In this document: one piece after another, positions 43,632-55,216 of the stretch | Numbering within the stretch: the stretch's first letter is position 1 | Layout: every line of letters starts with the position of its first letter | Assembly: GCF_026213295.1 (NCBI RefSeq) | Contig: NC_079419.1 | Span: 27,771,139-27,835,138 of the forward strand | Source: Gadus chalcogrammus | Lineage: Eukaryota > Chordata > Actinopteri > Gadiformes > Gadidae | Length of the DNA stretch: 64,000 nucleotides | Direction: 5' to 3' | Program-made: the position numbers and the translations under genes | Notes under the pieces: model-generated | What the model saw: only the letters and a program-made list of their open reading frames with translations | What the model was told of the DNA's origin: nothing | The model's database searches: none

Positions 43632-43959
43632 ACTATGGTGGGTAAGAATGGCCCTGGCGTAAAGAGGTGGGTCATTTTGATTTTTTTCCCCTATGAATTG
43701 GTGTCAAGGTTTAAAAAATATAGCCTATAGTTTGACATCTTGATAAAAATGAAATCATCTTTTGTGTTAAGCTGTGTCAGTTTCATGATGCCACAGAGAT
43801 GACACAATACCTATCGCTTGTAAGTGCCAACAATCATAACCAAAAAACAGAAGTCACTGCTTGGTGAGAAGTCACATCTTGGTGGTCTTCAATCTGGTTT
43901 TTAGTCAATCGTGTCTCTCTCCCAGATGATGACAGCAAGCTTATCTGAATGTTTTGTAG

Positions 43960-46900
43960 ATTCCCCCTACTGTTACAAGCACTGCTGCCCAAGAGTCTAT
44001 CAAAGACCGTTTTCAATCCCAAATCATGCCATCCACAGTCTGTATTGAAGGTCAGTGACTGTTTGACTAAATGTTTTATCTAGTTGTCAATGGTGTGCTA
44101 TAGATGATTGAGAAACATTTATGCCACATATGGCCATGTTTACTGAGATGGTTTTTACATTAGTTATGTAGGCCGTATAAACATTGTGTCTATAAAGAAT
44201 GCGAACCAGCGACAGTGTGGTTGCTTCTAGAGTGATGCACAACCCCAGCCACCCTGGCCTTCTTCATATTCTTTCCTGTATTCTACAAAGACCAGAGAAA
44301 GACCAGAAGTCCAGTCCTGCAATATGACATCAGGCAGCTCTGCTTGTGAGGTAAGGTTGAATACGGCTGTCCCATTGTTTTACAATGTCTAAGGAAAGAA
44401 GTAGGTCACAACACAAAGCATCACCATGTACACCTGGCATAGTTTTATTGAACGAGGGCACAGGAAAATGTAGTGAACTATTCGTAAATAACAATTCCTC
44501 AGCAAAATATATTTTCTCTAGCTGAATTGTTGGCAAGTAATTCACAAATGCAGACAGCGTAACTTTTCTAAGGTGTACTAACATAGAACAAAATGCAGAG
44601 ATGTGATGGGAATTTCACAACAGGATCAAATGTGATCCAGCCGATCATATCCAAGGGTCATTTTAAATTGTTACTCTGTTTTAGTCAGTTCAACTGTACA
44701 ATAACACAATTGTGTAATTGATGTCCAAGTTCACATGTGCATTTTTCTGTTTAACTTGTTTAGACACAACTCAGTGGTGCAAGCTTCCCTTCTGGCCAAC
44801 ACTCCGTTGCAGAGCTTAGTGACCACGCCCATGACTTGGAACCCGATGTTTTCTCTACAGACTTATTCAGAGGTGAGTCCCTGCTTGAAGAAACCTGGTA
44901 AATACTAGGGTCTTGCAAGACACTGTGCATTCATGTCCTGTGTTCTCTTCAACAGACACCGAATGGAGAGCAGAGTGTCAGTCATCCAGTCCCACACCAG
45001 ACAGTCAAGCGCATGAGGTTAGTTTGAATTTAGCTGTTTATTTTGGGGATGTATGAATGTTTAGAAATGATGTAGTTTCGTAAGGGACATATTTATCAAT
45101 GAATTACAATTATACTGCAGGTACAGTCCGGAAATCTTTGTCGGTACAGATAGTCATCACTTAACACTTTGTTCCCCTGTCTACATCATTTTGAGTGTCA
45201 TTCACTTAAGGGTTTGAGTGAAATGGACAGTTGATGCCTGTTCATCTTTGCATATTGCTGTTCATTTTTTATGTGCACTGTGTCAGAGGTCAAAGTGGCA
45301 CTTCTTCTGCGAAAGAGGGGATTGGAGAAGTTGGTGTCCAGCACCCTGCTGTGTTCTCAGCAGACCTTGGCAGTGGTTAGTTACAGTTTTGAGTAAATGT
45401 TGTTAATTTCTGGCAATGCATGTCATGCCTGCCAAGGCAGCATGAAAAATGTGGCGGTATCAGGCCATTTTTCTATGTCTTGATGGACATTTTGAGTAGA
45501 ATATCATCTGTCAGGGATGTGAGTTGTGTATGTTATGCCTATATGTGGTTTTATGACTTGAGGAAAGTCGAGCACTGAATCTCCCTGTGTTCTCTTGTAC
45601 AGAGACCGAATCAAGATCAGGGTGCCAATCATCCAGAGCTGCGCCAAATGACTCTGCTTGTGAGGTGAGTTTGAATTTACCTGTGTAAATTAGACCAATG
45701 GTTAGAAGTACTGTGATGTTCCATGGAACACAATTTTCAGTGTTTTAGTAAACATCTTGCAGCTACAGTGGAAATGTCCTCTATTCAGTATGGATGGTTT
45801 TACTAACCATGGTGTCCCCCCAACACTGTTTTTTTTCTGAGTGCTTCATACACTGGGAGTTCAATAATGGAAATGTCTTCTATTCAGTATGGATGGTTTT
45901 ACTAACCATGGTGTCCTCTCAACACAGTTTTTTTTCTGAGTGTGCCATACACTGGGAGTTCAATAATGCAAGACTTAGAGTTTGGTCAAGGATGTCATTA
46001 AAAGTCCAAAGGACAGTGTCCTGGCATACCATGAGGTTGTCTGTGTTACAAACTGTGCTCACATAACATGAATATTCCCCCGTCTCATACACAGATGTAG
46101 AAACTACAGCACTTGCTTGTAAAGTGGCTAGTTAAGGAATATCGTTTTTTTCTCTTTAATACACATTCTTACTTGTGGTATCAATGTGTACCTATATGGT
46201 GCATTGTCAGCTGTTTCCTGCGGCTTGATGCTGAAATGTGTTATGTAGTGACATGCCTCCCTTATCCATATGGATGGTTTTACTAACCATGGTGTCCTCA
46301 ACAGTTTTTTTTCTGAGTGTGCCATACACTGGGAGTTCAATAATGCAAGACTTAAGGATGTCATTAAAAGTCCAAAGGACAGTGTCCTTGCATATCATGA
46401 GGTTGTCTGTGTTACAAACTGTCCTCACATAACTTGAATATTCCCCTGTCTCACATACAGATGTAGAAACTACAGCACTTGCTTGTAAAGTGGCTAGTTA
46501 AGGAATATCGTTTTTTTCTCTTTAATACACATTCTTACTTGTGGCATCAATGTGTTCCTATATGGTGCATTGTCAGCTGTTTCCTGCGGCTTGATACTGA
46601 AATTTGTTATGCAGTGACATGCCTCCCTTATCCAAAATTATTGCTAAGTCTTGTTATATATTCTGTCTTTGCACATACTGTATGTAGAATTCCCATCTGT
46701 ACTGTTGCATATTCTTGAAGCAAGTAGTCCAATCCCGGGTTGCTTCACTTTAACTCACTTTATTTGTTATAAAGTCGGCATGTTTCGGTATGGTAAATGG
46801 AGACTACGGAGGGAATTGTATCTAACACGTGTGAGAGGAAAATACCGTGATCTACTTCAAGCCCCCCGGGCTTATGGTGCGTTCGAGTATTCTCTGCGAA

Positions 46901-48111
46901 CTGACTCGGATCTCGGATCTGACGCCACGCCCACACTTCAAGCGTTTTATTATTTCGCTCGGTCGTTGGAGGAAAACATGGACGCCACCCGGAAAGCTGT
47001 TGTCACGGTAGCATTGGCAGAGGACCAGGGGATCCAATATAAGTAGGCTATAGGCCATATTCAAGTCAAGTCAAGTTTATTTATATAGCACATTTAAAAC
47101 AACAGTAGTTGACCGAAGTGCTGTACACAAATACAGTATATTTGTGTACATAGGCAGATACGGACGCAGTAAGGTATTGCAGTAATACGAGTGATTGAAA
47201 TTACAATTTAAGCCACCAAAGTGGTCCAAGCACAATGAAAAAAGTTCATACTTCAGGTCACAATGGGCGCAGCCATCTTGAATTCTGTCTCGGAATTTCG
47301 CTTGATCACCACTGAGTTCAACCGAGATGGCGAGATTGCCGTCCGAGGAAAAGGGGCGTGTTTGTGCTTGTCGCTAGGCAACGTCCTCGGACCTCCGAGA
47401 CGGATGGATATTAAAACGCACCATTAGGCCCGGGTGGCTTTCTGCGCCGTCTACCTATTGATCTCTGCCTCTGGAGTTCGAAATCACCCGCTAGAGAGGA
47501 CGTCAAGTGGGCGTGGCCTAGTGGGCGTGGCCGGGTGACGTAATGGCTTCGGCTTCTTCACCTTAACTAAAGGTGATGCCTTCTGTGGTGGAGCAGCCTT
47601 CAATAAGGTCTTGCTCCCCTTGTGGCTATGTGAGGGTAATGCTGCTTCTTAAAATACTTAACAGTACCAGTTGATGCCTGTTCATCTTTGCATATTGCTG
47701 TTCATTATTTATAGGTGCACTGTGTCAGCGGTCAAAGTGGCACTTCTTCTGCGAAAGAGGGGATTGGAGAAGTTGGTGTCCAGCACCAGGAGGTATCATC
47801 CCCTGTGTTCTCAGCAGACCTTGCCAGTGGTCAGTTACAGTTTTGAGTAAATGTTGTTAACTTCTGGCAACAACTTTGCCATGAGCATAGTAATTATAAT
47901 ATAGAAATGGCTGTCTGCTTGTCATGTGCATGGTAGTAGAATATATTACAGTTTTACATGTATCCCCTCTATACCCATGGTGTTTGATTGGTAGGCAGAC
48001 AGGCTCTTTAAGCCCATACATTTATACTATGCAATGTTTTTTTAGATGACCAGGGGAACTCTGCCTGTGTAACATCTGGTTCACCTCATCTCCCTGACTC
48101 AGTTACTCAAG
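43960..48111 (+). CDS. Serially duplicated small exons downstream of the SET pseudogene (partial gene or pseudogene)
   Basis: Splice-bordered open segments are 43960-44050, 44231-44350, 44764-44872, 44956-45017, 45603-45664, 47715-47829 and 48046-48111. Two 62 nt exons (44956-45017 and 45603-45664) encode related peptides (DTEWRAECQSSSPTPDSQ; ETESRSGCQSSRAAPNDS). Both enter in phase 1 and leave in phase 0. The 109 and 115 nt exons at 44764 and 47715 go from phase 0 to phase 1, so pairs can be repeated without breaking frame. A near-identical copy of the 47715 exon at about 45283-45375 has lost its acceptor AG. Not all joins keep frame (44050 to 44231 does not). The peptides are Ser/Glu/Gln-rich with no known domain. 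They may be the tail of the SET gene. Confidence 0.4.
45889..46640. repeat. Tandem duplication, about 380 bp unit
   Basis: The sequence from about 45889 (TATGGATGGTTTTACTAACC) repeats from about 46268 with small indels. An extra shorter piece lies at 45788-45870. Both units hold the same words, such as AAAGTGGCTAGTTAAGGAAT. It is intronic to the exon cluster. Confidence 0.88.
46730..47650 (-). mobile_element. LTR-like element, copy 1 (contains a MITE)
   Basis: Minus-strand sequence aligns with 61640-62090 on the plus strand. Shared words are CATAGCCACAAGGGGAGCAA, CAGAAGGCA, GTTTACCATACCGAAA-like and ACAAATAAA. The presence of a polyadenylation-like AATAAA near one end and no coding suggest a solo LTR. 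It is interrupted by the MITE at 46875-47423. Confidence 0.5.
46875..47423. mobile_element. MITE with TGGTGCGTT ends and TTA flanks
   Basis: Ends TGGTGCGTT...AACGCACCA are perfect 9 bp inverted repeats flanked by TTA on both sides, consistent with a Harbinger-type target duplication. Another repeat with the word AAGTTTATTTATATAGCACA (about 47058-47280) is nested inside it. Confidence 0.75.
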
Positions 48112-48470
48112 GTATTAATTAAATGCGGTCACGAGGTACACTAGGCACACTTGCCAATGTGCAGTCAACACTTACATTATGTTTGGTTAGACATATGTAA
48201 GGCACACAGGCACATACACACTAGCACACAGGCACGCAAACAGACGCTTACTCAACACTAGGACGTGGTGTTTTGTCTCCAGATTGCCATTCCTAATAGT
48301 AAGCCTACAACTATAATTAAGAGTTTAGTTAACATTATTTAAGGCAGTAATACACATTATTATATGGCATTAGCATAGGGGTTAGGGTTAACCAAGGGAC
48401 CACCCAACGGTGTTGTTAGCTTAGCTGCTAGGTGTTTTTAGCTTAGCTGCTAGGCGTTGTTAACACAAAG

Positions 48471-49561
48471 ATGGCTGGAGGAACAAGAAAAAAGCAGGGC
48501 AAGAACAAAAAGAGTGATGAACAAGCCAGTGATTATGAGGGAGAGGCCTCCTCTCCGGCTGAACAGGAGACTGAGCTGGTCACCATGGTCTCTGTCAGAA
48601 AGCTAATCAACCAAATGCTGACACAGCAGAAAGTCCACTTCATGGAGATACTGGACAGACAAACTGACACCTTTAATAAGTTTGTCCGGGTGATTCTGGA
48701 CTCAACCAAGGAGCGTCTTGACTCTATGAACAGGCAGTGGCGGTTTTAGGCACGGGCGAACCGGGCAGCCGCCCGGGGCGGCATATTTGTGGGGGGCGTC
48801 AAATCACATGGGGGGCGCCACGAGCAGAGTAACGAGTAAAAAAAAAAAACGCGCTGCGTAGCGGTTATCAATGAAGTACGACATAACATTGTGTGGGGAA
48901 TAGGTATTTTGCCGCCCCCTCTGGCTGCAGGCGCACACCTGCTCGTTGAGAAGGTGCCGTGCACAAACGGAATGAAACCCCCACTGAAGTCCGGTTCACG
49001 ATACAATCCCCCCTAAAAGTCTCTGGTGAACACAACACTGTTGAAAATGGTATGCACACCATTTGTGACAGTCTCACCACGTTGGAAAACAAGGCTGACT
49101 ATCTCGAAAATCAGTCAAGAAGAAACAATTTAATTTTTGAAGGGATTGAGGAATCACCACGGGAGAGCTGGGCTGATACTGAAGGTAAAGTCCGCAAACT
49201 AATATCTGAAAAACTAAAGCAGGATGTAGGAGCCATGCAGATTGAAAGGGCTCACCGCAGTGGGAAGCCAGATCACAGAACTGACGGGAAGCGTCCCATT
49301 GTAGTAAGATTCTTAAACTGTAAGGACTGAGAGCTAATCTTGAGGAGCAGAAAGGAACTGAAGAAGACCGCCCCTGGGATTTACATCAATGAGGACTTTT
49401 CCGAGGCTGTACGGCAGAGACGAAGAGATCTTCTGCCTAAACTTAAGGAGGCATGGGATAGAGGGGACATTGCCTACTTAAGATATGATCGCCTTGTGAC
49501 CCACCCACCTAGGGAGCGAGGGGCTGTGTCGCCCCAGCACTTGTCCTCCACCCGATCCTGA
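48471..49561 (+). pseudogene. LINE ORF1, interrupted by a hAT MITE and a frameshift
   Basis: It starts MAGGTRKKQGKNKKSDEQAS with a basic and acidic leader, then a helical segment (VRKLINQMLTQQKVHFMEIL). It is broken at 48735 by a MITE. It continues in another frame (48959-49330) with LENKADYLENQSRRNNLIF, IQIERAHRSG-like and RPIVVRFLNCKD, the RNA-binding (RRM-like, transposase_22-style) region of LINE ORF1 proteins. A stop and frameshift near 49330 separate the last part (49340-49561, APGIYINEDFS). The product would bind LINE RNA. Confidence 0.72.
48735..49010. mobile_element. hAT-type MITE (CAGTGGCGG family), copy 1
   Basis: It begins CAGTGGCGGTTTTAGGCACG and contains GCGTAGCGGTTATCAATGAA and CTGCTCGTTGAGAAGGTGCC. 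All of these are found reversed in copy 2 at 63373-63725. The right end, expected as ...CCGCCACTG, is missing, so the copy is truncated near 49010. Confidence 0.82.
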
Positions 49562-49607
49562 AGAGTGGTATGTAGGACTCAGAGATGAGGACCTTCTGTC
49601 TTTTAAC

Positions 49608-52390
49608 TTGTATTTAAATTCTCTCATGTCTATCAAACTACCGAAAAAAGGTTTGAGGTTTGCTCATTTAAATGTCTGTAGTTTAAAGAACAAGGTCCAA
49701 GAGCTATTTACTATTCTACACGAAAATGATATTCATATTATGGCTGTGTCAGAGACTCATTTGGAAGAAGCCATGGAGGATGCAGCTGTTTCAATTCAAG
49801 GTTACAATATATTTAGATTGGACAGAGACAGGTATGGGGGAGGTACTGCTTTCTACATTCAAAATCATATTCCAGCTAAAATAAGGAAAGATCTAGGTAT
49901 GGCTGGAGTAGAAGCCTTATGGCTCCAAGTTCATATCCCACATCTGAAACCTATATTGACATGCTGTTGTTATAGGGCACCATGCTCTAATGCTGAATAT
50001 CTGCTGGATAACATATGCATGATGCTGGAGAATGTAACTGATAATGGCAATGATATTTACATGCTTGGTGATATGAATATAGACTGGTTGTCCAGTAATT
50101 GTACATTGAAAAAGAAGTTGAGCAATGCAGCCACATTATGCAACTTATCTCAAGTCATAGGTGTACCCACAAGAATTAATGTCAATAGGGACGGAAGGGT
50201 CACGTCAACCTGCATTGATCACTTTTTTACAAATTGTTCTGAAAAATGTTCTAAAGCTGTGTCGGTGCCTGTGGGCTTCAGTGAACACAATATTGTTGCT
50301 TTAACTGTGAAAACAAAGGTTCCTAAAGCAGGGCCTACAGTGATTCATAGAAGAACATATAAAACCTTTCTAGAAAAGGATTTTATTGCTGATGTAGAAA
50401 ATATTGAATGGGATACTGTGCTTGAGAAGATGCATGAAAATGCTGCACTTGACTTCTTTATGAATTTATTTTCTGCAGTGTGTGATAAACATGCTCCAAT
50501 TAAGAAATTCACTGTCCGTTCACTTAAAGCGCCTTGGCTGGATGAGGAATTGAGAAAATTGATGAGAGAAAGGGACCTACTGAAAAGATCTGCCATCATG
50601 TCAGGTAATGCAGCAGATTGGCAAGAGTACCGCTCACTAAGAAATATAATAACTAAACTAAATAGACAAAAGAAAAAATATTACTATCATTCTATATTTG
50701 AGGAGTACCATGGGGACAGTAAAAAACTTTGCAGAGTACTTAATGAGGCTATGGGTAGAAGTAAAATGGCCAAAACTCCTTCATTTATTGAGCTGAATGG
50801 AGAATTTATTACCAAACCTTCTGACATAGCAAATTATTTCAATAATTACTTCCTCAGTAAAGTAAACACACTACGAAATCAAATGCTGCCTGTTAGTGGT
50901 GGGCTGTCCAGAGCTATAATACAAAATCATATTATGTGTGGTAAGGATTGTGAGTTTGATTTCAAGCCAATCAGTGTTCCTTTTCCTTTTGCATTTATAT
51001 AGCGCTTTTCTGACCATCGGCCACCCAAAGCGCTTTACAATGTTGCCTCACATTCACCATTCACGCACACATTCACACACCGACAGCGGAGTCAACCATG
51101 CAAGGCGACAGCCAGCTCGTTGGGAGCTAACAGTCAGGGTTAGGTGCCTTGCTCAAGGACACCTCGACACTCAGCTAGGAGGAGCCGGGGATTGAACCGG
51201 CAACCAGGTTACCAGCCAACCCGCTCTACCTCCTGAGCTACTGCCGCCCAGTGTTGATTATTTGGTTAAGATACTTCAAACAATTAAGTGTGACAAACCT
51301 TGTGGGGTTGATAATATTGACGGCAGGCTGCTTCAGCTATCAGCCAAATCAATTGCGAAGCCTGTAGGCCATATTTTCAATTTATGTTTTAAGGAATGCG
51401 CTTATCCTGATTTGTGGAAAATTGCAAAGGTTACTCCTCTGTCAAAAAACAGTAGGGAGCCATTTACAGGTCCAAACAGTAGGCCTATCAGCATCCTACC
51501 TGTCTTGAGTAAACTTTTGGAGGGAATTATATTTAAGCAGATCCAGCAGTATCTTGCAGAAAACAACATTAACTCAGATCTACAGCATGCATACAAAGCA
51601 AGCTACTCTACAAGCACTGCACTGACATGTCTTACTGACGAGTGGTTCAAACAGATTGACATGAAGTCAGTTGTTGGGGTGGTGCTCTTGGATTTCAGCG
51701 CAGCCTTTGACATCATAGATCATGAGCTACTACTCATGAAACTATCGGCGTATGGATTCAAAGATTCTGCTATTGAGTTATTGAAGGGCTATTTAGTGAA
51801 TAGGCAACAATGTGTTAAGTTCAATGGCTCTCTGTCAAATATTGAGACACTCCAGTGTGGAGTTCCTCAGGGAAGCTGCCTTGGCCCCCTTCTCTATTCT
51901 ATTTTTGTAAATGACATGCCATATGTATTGGAAAATGCAGGAATGGGGATTTATGCAGATGACAGAACTATGTATGTATCGTCGGACAGCATTGAACATG
52001 TTAATGAGGTGCTTCAACAAGAGTTAAAGCTGGTTTCTGAATGGATCACAGAAAATAAGCTGAAGTTGAATGTCTTAAAAACTAAATGTATGGCATTAGG
52101 TTACCTCTCTTTAAAGCGTGCTATGGTAGAACAGGTTAAAGAAGTCAAACTGTTGGGTGTCACAATTGACGAATCACTGTCATGGTCCACTCAAATTAAA
52201 AAGACAGTGGTGAGAATGATATATGGTATCTATGCCATAAGAAGGAGTGCTCATCTGCTTACGAATACATCAATTAGGCTAGTCATACAATCTCTAGTTC
52301 TGTCAAATTTAGACTACTGTCCTGTTATCTGGTCTAGTGCATCAAAAACAAGAAATTAGCAAACTGCAGCTTGCTCAGAACAGAGCGGCA
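49608..52390 (+). pseudogene. LINE ORF2: endonuclease and reverse transcriptase, split by a SINE
   Basis: The endonuclease lies in the first ~240 residues: LRFAHLNVCSLKNK, MAVSETHLEE, LGDMNIDW, IDHFFTN, FSEHNIV. A spacer (KAPWLDEELRKLMRERD) and the RT region follow (KPCGVDNIDGRLL, NSRPISILPVLSKLLE, LLDFSAAFDIIDHELLL, CGVPQGSCLGPLLYSIFVND, YADDRTMY). The catalytic YADD is intact. The C-terminus ends SNLDYCPVIWSSAS. A frame break near 52359 precedes LQLAQNRAARLALRC. A SINE interrupts the frame at 50979-51248; without it the reading frame is continuous on both sides. Confidence 0.85.
50979..51248 (-). mobile_element. tRNA-derived SINE inserted in LINE ORF2
   Basis: On the minus strand it starts with a tRNA-like head holding an A box (TAGCTCAGGAGGTAGAGC) and a B box (GGTTCAATCCC). 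A core follows (TGTCCTTGAGCAAGGCACCT), then a tail TAAAGCGCTTTGGGTGGC and AGCGCTATATAAATGCA. CAGTGTT flanks it at 50972-50978 and 51249-51255. The tail resembles L2-type LINE 3' ends, which probably supplied reverse transcription. It is 270 bp and looks young. Confidence 0.93.
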
Positions 52391-52404
52391 AGACTAGCAC
52401 TTCG

Positions 52405-52592
52405 TTGCTCATGTTGTGTTTTACACAACATTGCCATGAATCATGGATGTGTCTGACATTAATGAGGATAGATTAGAGGACTTAAGGAGACGTGATGCTG
52501 AACTGCATGTGCCGATGCCATTACGTCCAAATGCCCCAGCAGCAGCACGGGAGAGGAGAGCTCATCTGTCAGAGGAGCTGCATCGTATATAG
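52405..52592 (+). pseudogene. Harbinger (HARBI1-like) transposase C-terminal scrap
   Basis: Translation gives CCVLHNIAMNHG, then VSDINEDRLEDLRRRDAELH and ERRAHLSEELHRI before the stop at 52590-52592. VLHN is the conserved end of Harbinger DDE nucleases. There is a frame change in between. It joins directly to the truncated LINE. Confidence 0.55.
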
Positions 52593-53416
52593 TCAGGTAA
52601 GCAAACTAATGACATCTCCGCTCTATTGTTTAGCTACATTGTACAATTATTACCATGCATTCATAACCTTGTGATTCAGAGAAAGTGAGCCCAAAACATC
52701 GGAAAGTATAGTATGTCCTTGAAACATTTTTTATTCGACTTGTGTTCAAATGTTCGTAGGCGTAAATGAAAAAATAAAATACAAAACGAAAAATGAAAAG
52801 TTGCAAAGATTTGAAGGAGATTTAGCCGGAAAATAAATTATTTTCTCACTCCTCTGAACCTTTCTTGGCGTGCGCCTGGCAAATCCGCCATCATAATAGC
52901 AATCCGCCATGGAACAAGCGCCGATCGCTCTTAAAGGAGATGCGAGAAAACGCTCTGATTGGTTCATTGCACGTTACGCCCAAACCACACCTACGGGTAA
53001 TTAGGCTGCTTCAGACCAACCCTTTTGACACTTGCGCCACGGCGCATGTGTCATTTATCCGCCTGTAAAATAGCGATAGCGCCGTAGAACCGCCCACAAA
53101 GCTACTTGCGCTTTGTGGGCTTTGTGCGCTTTGTACTTGCGCTTTGCACGTTTCAGACCGTTAAAATAGGGCCCCTTGTGTCCTTTCAAAACAGGTTATA
53201 CTTGGTGTGTGTGTATGATGACATCACTGACCTTGTATACCACACTGTCCTTATAGACCGTGTTACAGAGAAGTCATTACGAACCACCAGAAGTCTGAAA
53301 AACAGCCATTTCTTATATCTCAGTTGTGCAAAGAAAATCTCGATGTCCTCGTAAACCAATGCCGAGTCTGATTTGAGCAAAAAATCGAAAATTTTCCCTC
53401 TAGCCCGACAAACGGG

Positions 53417-53419
<3 letters not shown>
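52593..53419. other. Non-coding stretch
   Basis: No recognisable gene. It includes short GC-rich repeats of GCTTTGTGGGC / GCGCTTTG near 53094-53150. Confidence 0.4.

Positions 53420-53499
<80 letters not shown>
53420..53499 (+). repeat. (GT)n microsatellite
   Basis: Eighty bases of uninterrupted GT. From 53500 to 53799 the sequence is AT-rich without features. Confidence 0.98.
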
Positions 53500-53501
<2 letters not shown>

Positions 53502-53799
53502 CTATTCTATTCTCGCTTGTTCATAATTCTTATATCAACAGCCTACCCTCCAATAATATAATAATAGGCTATAGGCCTATATGAAAATTGAGAAACGGCA
53601 ATCTCATACAATCTTTTTCAAGCCACTGATTGTTTTTATGTAGGGTACTGCTGGCTTTCCGTGTGAATACGCATAACTTTTCATTTATATTCATTCAAAA
53701 TATTAATATAGCCTACTATTTTAAAACTAAAGAAGCTGGTGTTTGTTTTATATAATTTGTTTATATTGTTCAGTAGTTATGCCGACATGAGGCCGTAGC

Positions 53800-55208
53800 C
53801 AGTGGTGTAGTCCAGGGTATACGCGGGTATACGGCGTATACCCACTTATTTTTCAGTCAGCATTGCGTATACCCACTTCTAAACCCCCCCCAGATGCGCA
53901 CCATTCAGTAGTATCTGCAAGCGAAATCGCGCACTTTTACCCGGTGAAGCCATGACCCACGCTACTCTGCAACTTATTGGCCAATACTCGCTGCCTTTAC
54001 TGATTAGATTGGTTAACTGTAGGCATGACGACGAATGAGCCAATCGGAGGGAGAGAAAGGCGGGTCATGCCGAAGTAAATATCGCGAAAGACTAATTTAC
54101 TTTTACAAGTTTACTTTAAATGATTTTCTATAATAATCCGGTAAAATGAAGCGAGCTATCCAAACAAAAATTTCATTTGACAATTTCAAACGTCCTCGCG
54201 AATCAATATCAGCCAGCAGCTCAGCAGTTAATGTTAGCGATCGTACACCGGTACAGTTACCGTCGACGCCCGCTCTGCCCCCCGCCCCCGTCGGAGAGGA
54301 GGCTGTTTGAGACCTGGTTGAAGAGCCATCGGGCTGCCTCTTCTGTGCGTTCTAGACAGTGCAGTGTGAAAACTCCTGCAGAAAGCAAGTCTGTCTGGAA
54401 TATACTGTAGTATGATCATGGTTAGAAACCCAGTACTGGGCTCAGAGAGCATATCACAGTTGATGTGTTGTAAATGCATTTATTTAAAAAATTTAATTGA
54501 ATTGAATTAAATATTGTTGTTGTGTTACATATTGTTTTGTTGAATAATTTGAATGATGATGTTCAATCATCATATGATATTTATATATATATTGATATTA
54601 TACATATCTAACGAGATGATTGTTGTGGAAGAGAAATAATCTAATGTTTAATCTAAGGTGAAATATGAATAAGGATGCAGTATCACTGAAATGACTTTTG
54701 TATGTTATTTATTTAAATAACATACTACATAAGTAGTATGTTATTTAAATAAATGTTCAAAAAATTACTGAAACACCATGTTTGCCTCATCTATATTTTA
54801 CATTCATGCTGGCTGCCTGTGTGACCAGTAATACCTACTGCTCCTGATCAAGTCATGTTAATTTCATAATAGTGGCACACTCTGGCCCATGCTATGTGTT
54901 GCGAATCAGCTGTTCAAAGACACCGTTTACAAAATAAATTACTGATTTGCCATGTGAGAGAATAAGTGTCATTCCAGGAATAAGGAATAGTTGTCTCTCA
55001 CTAGTCTGTGGGCCAGTATTTGTTTAGTCATTTCATAATCCTTCCTCCCTGAGATCAAGCAGCAGAAATTATGTGCCAATGTAAGTAAACTAAAAAGAGT
55101 AGTCTCAAATATCACTGTTTCTAAAAAAAGGGTGTTTTTCTGGGCTGCCTTAAAAAAAGGGCAAACATTTAGAGTATACCCACTTCTCCAGGGACCACTA
55201 CACCACTG
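53800..55208 (+). mobile_element. hAT deletion derivative with perfect 8 bp target duplication
   Basis: The left end CAGTGGTGTAGTCCAGGG mirrors the right end CCCTGG...CACTACACCACTG. GCCGTAGC flanks both sides exactly (53792-53799 and 55209-55216). The word TATACCCACTTCT recurs at both ends. It retains the start of a transposase (54146-54310) but little else. Near 54705-54755 lies a long perfect palindrome of TATGTTATTTAAATAA type. The perfect duplication indicates a recent insertion. Confidence 0.93.
54146..54310 (+). pseudogene. Truncated hAT transposase N-terminus
   Basis: A 54-residue frame starts MKRAIQTKISFDNF, the style of TTF-type hAT transposase N-termini, and stops at 54308-54310. 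Nothing of the catalytic region follows. It belongs to the deletion derivative that surrounds it. Confidence 0.5.
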
Positions 55209-55216
55209 GCCGTAGC

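Larger units (their letters stand above)
40583..43690 (+). pseudogene. KMT5A-like SET-domain methyltransferase pseudogene, broken by a MITE and a LINE
   Basis: Three exons are seen. Exon 1 is 40583-40693 (ATG at 40594, MPRRTPFQDATNHILAG; donor AAAG|GTGAGT). Exon 2 is 41042-41085 plus 41594-41712 (GRGIFTLAVFNQGDF, then VVEY, GELIDAAEAEHRRTLYHNA, CSIFMFDFTWKQKTW). Exon 3 starts at 41936 and continues (IDGALEDGSFGRLVNDEHK, NCRMKLIEADGKPHLCLFAL), then YDYGG and EWPWRKEVGHF beyond 43634. These are the SET core and the substrate/cofactor motifs of the fish KMT5A-like (pr-Set7-related) multicopy family, which methylates lysine. Defects are: a 505 bp MITE in exon 2; TGA at 41606-41608 in place of a likely Arg codon; a one-base shift near 42068; an L2 inserted in the YDYG motif; and TAA at 43643-43645. 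It cannot encode an enzyme. Confidence 0.87.
48440..52405 (+). mobile_element. LINE with ORF1 and ORF2, interrupted by a hAT MITE and a SINE
   Basis: A plus-strand element with a short leader, ORF1 from 48471 and ORF2 from about 49608 to 52390. ORF2 has endonuclease and reverse transcriptase. The element ends abruptly in RNA-element coding near 52405, where Harbinger transposase sequence begins, so its 3' end is missing. Two younger insertions lie within it. It belongs to the Jockey/CR1-type group by motif order; clade not assigned. Confidence 0.82.

Noticed and set aside
51180..51248. Functional tRNA gene at the SINE head
   Set aside because: A and B boxes are present but the cloverleaf is incomplete. 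It is joined to a SINE core and tail and flanked by a target duplication.
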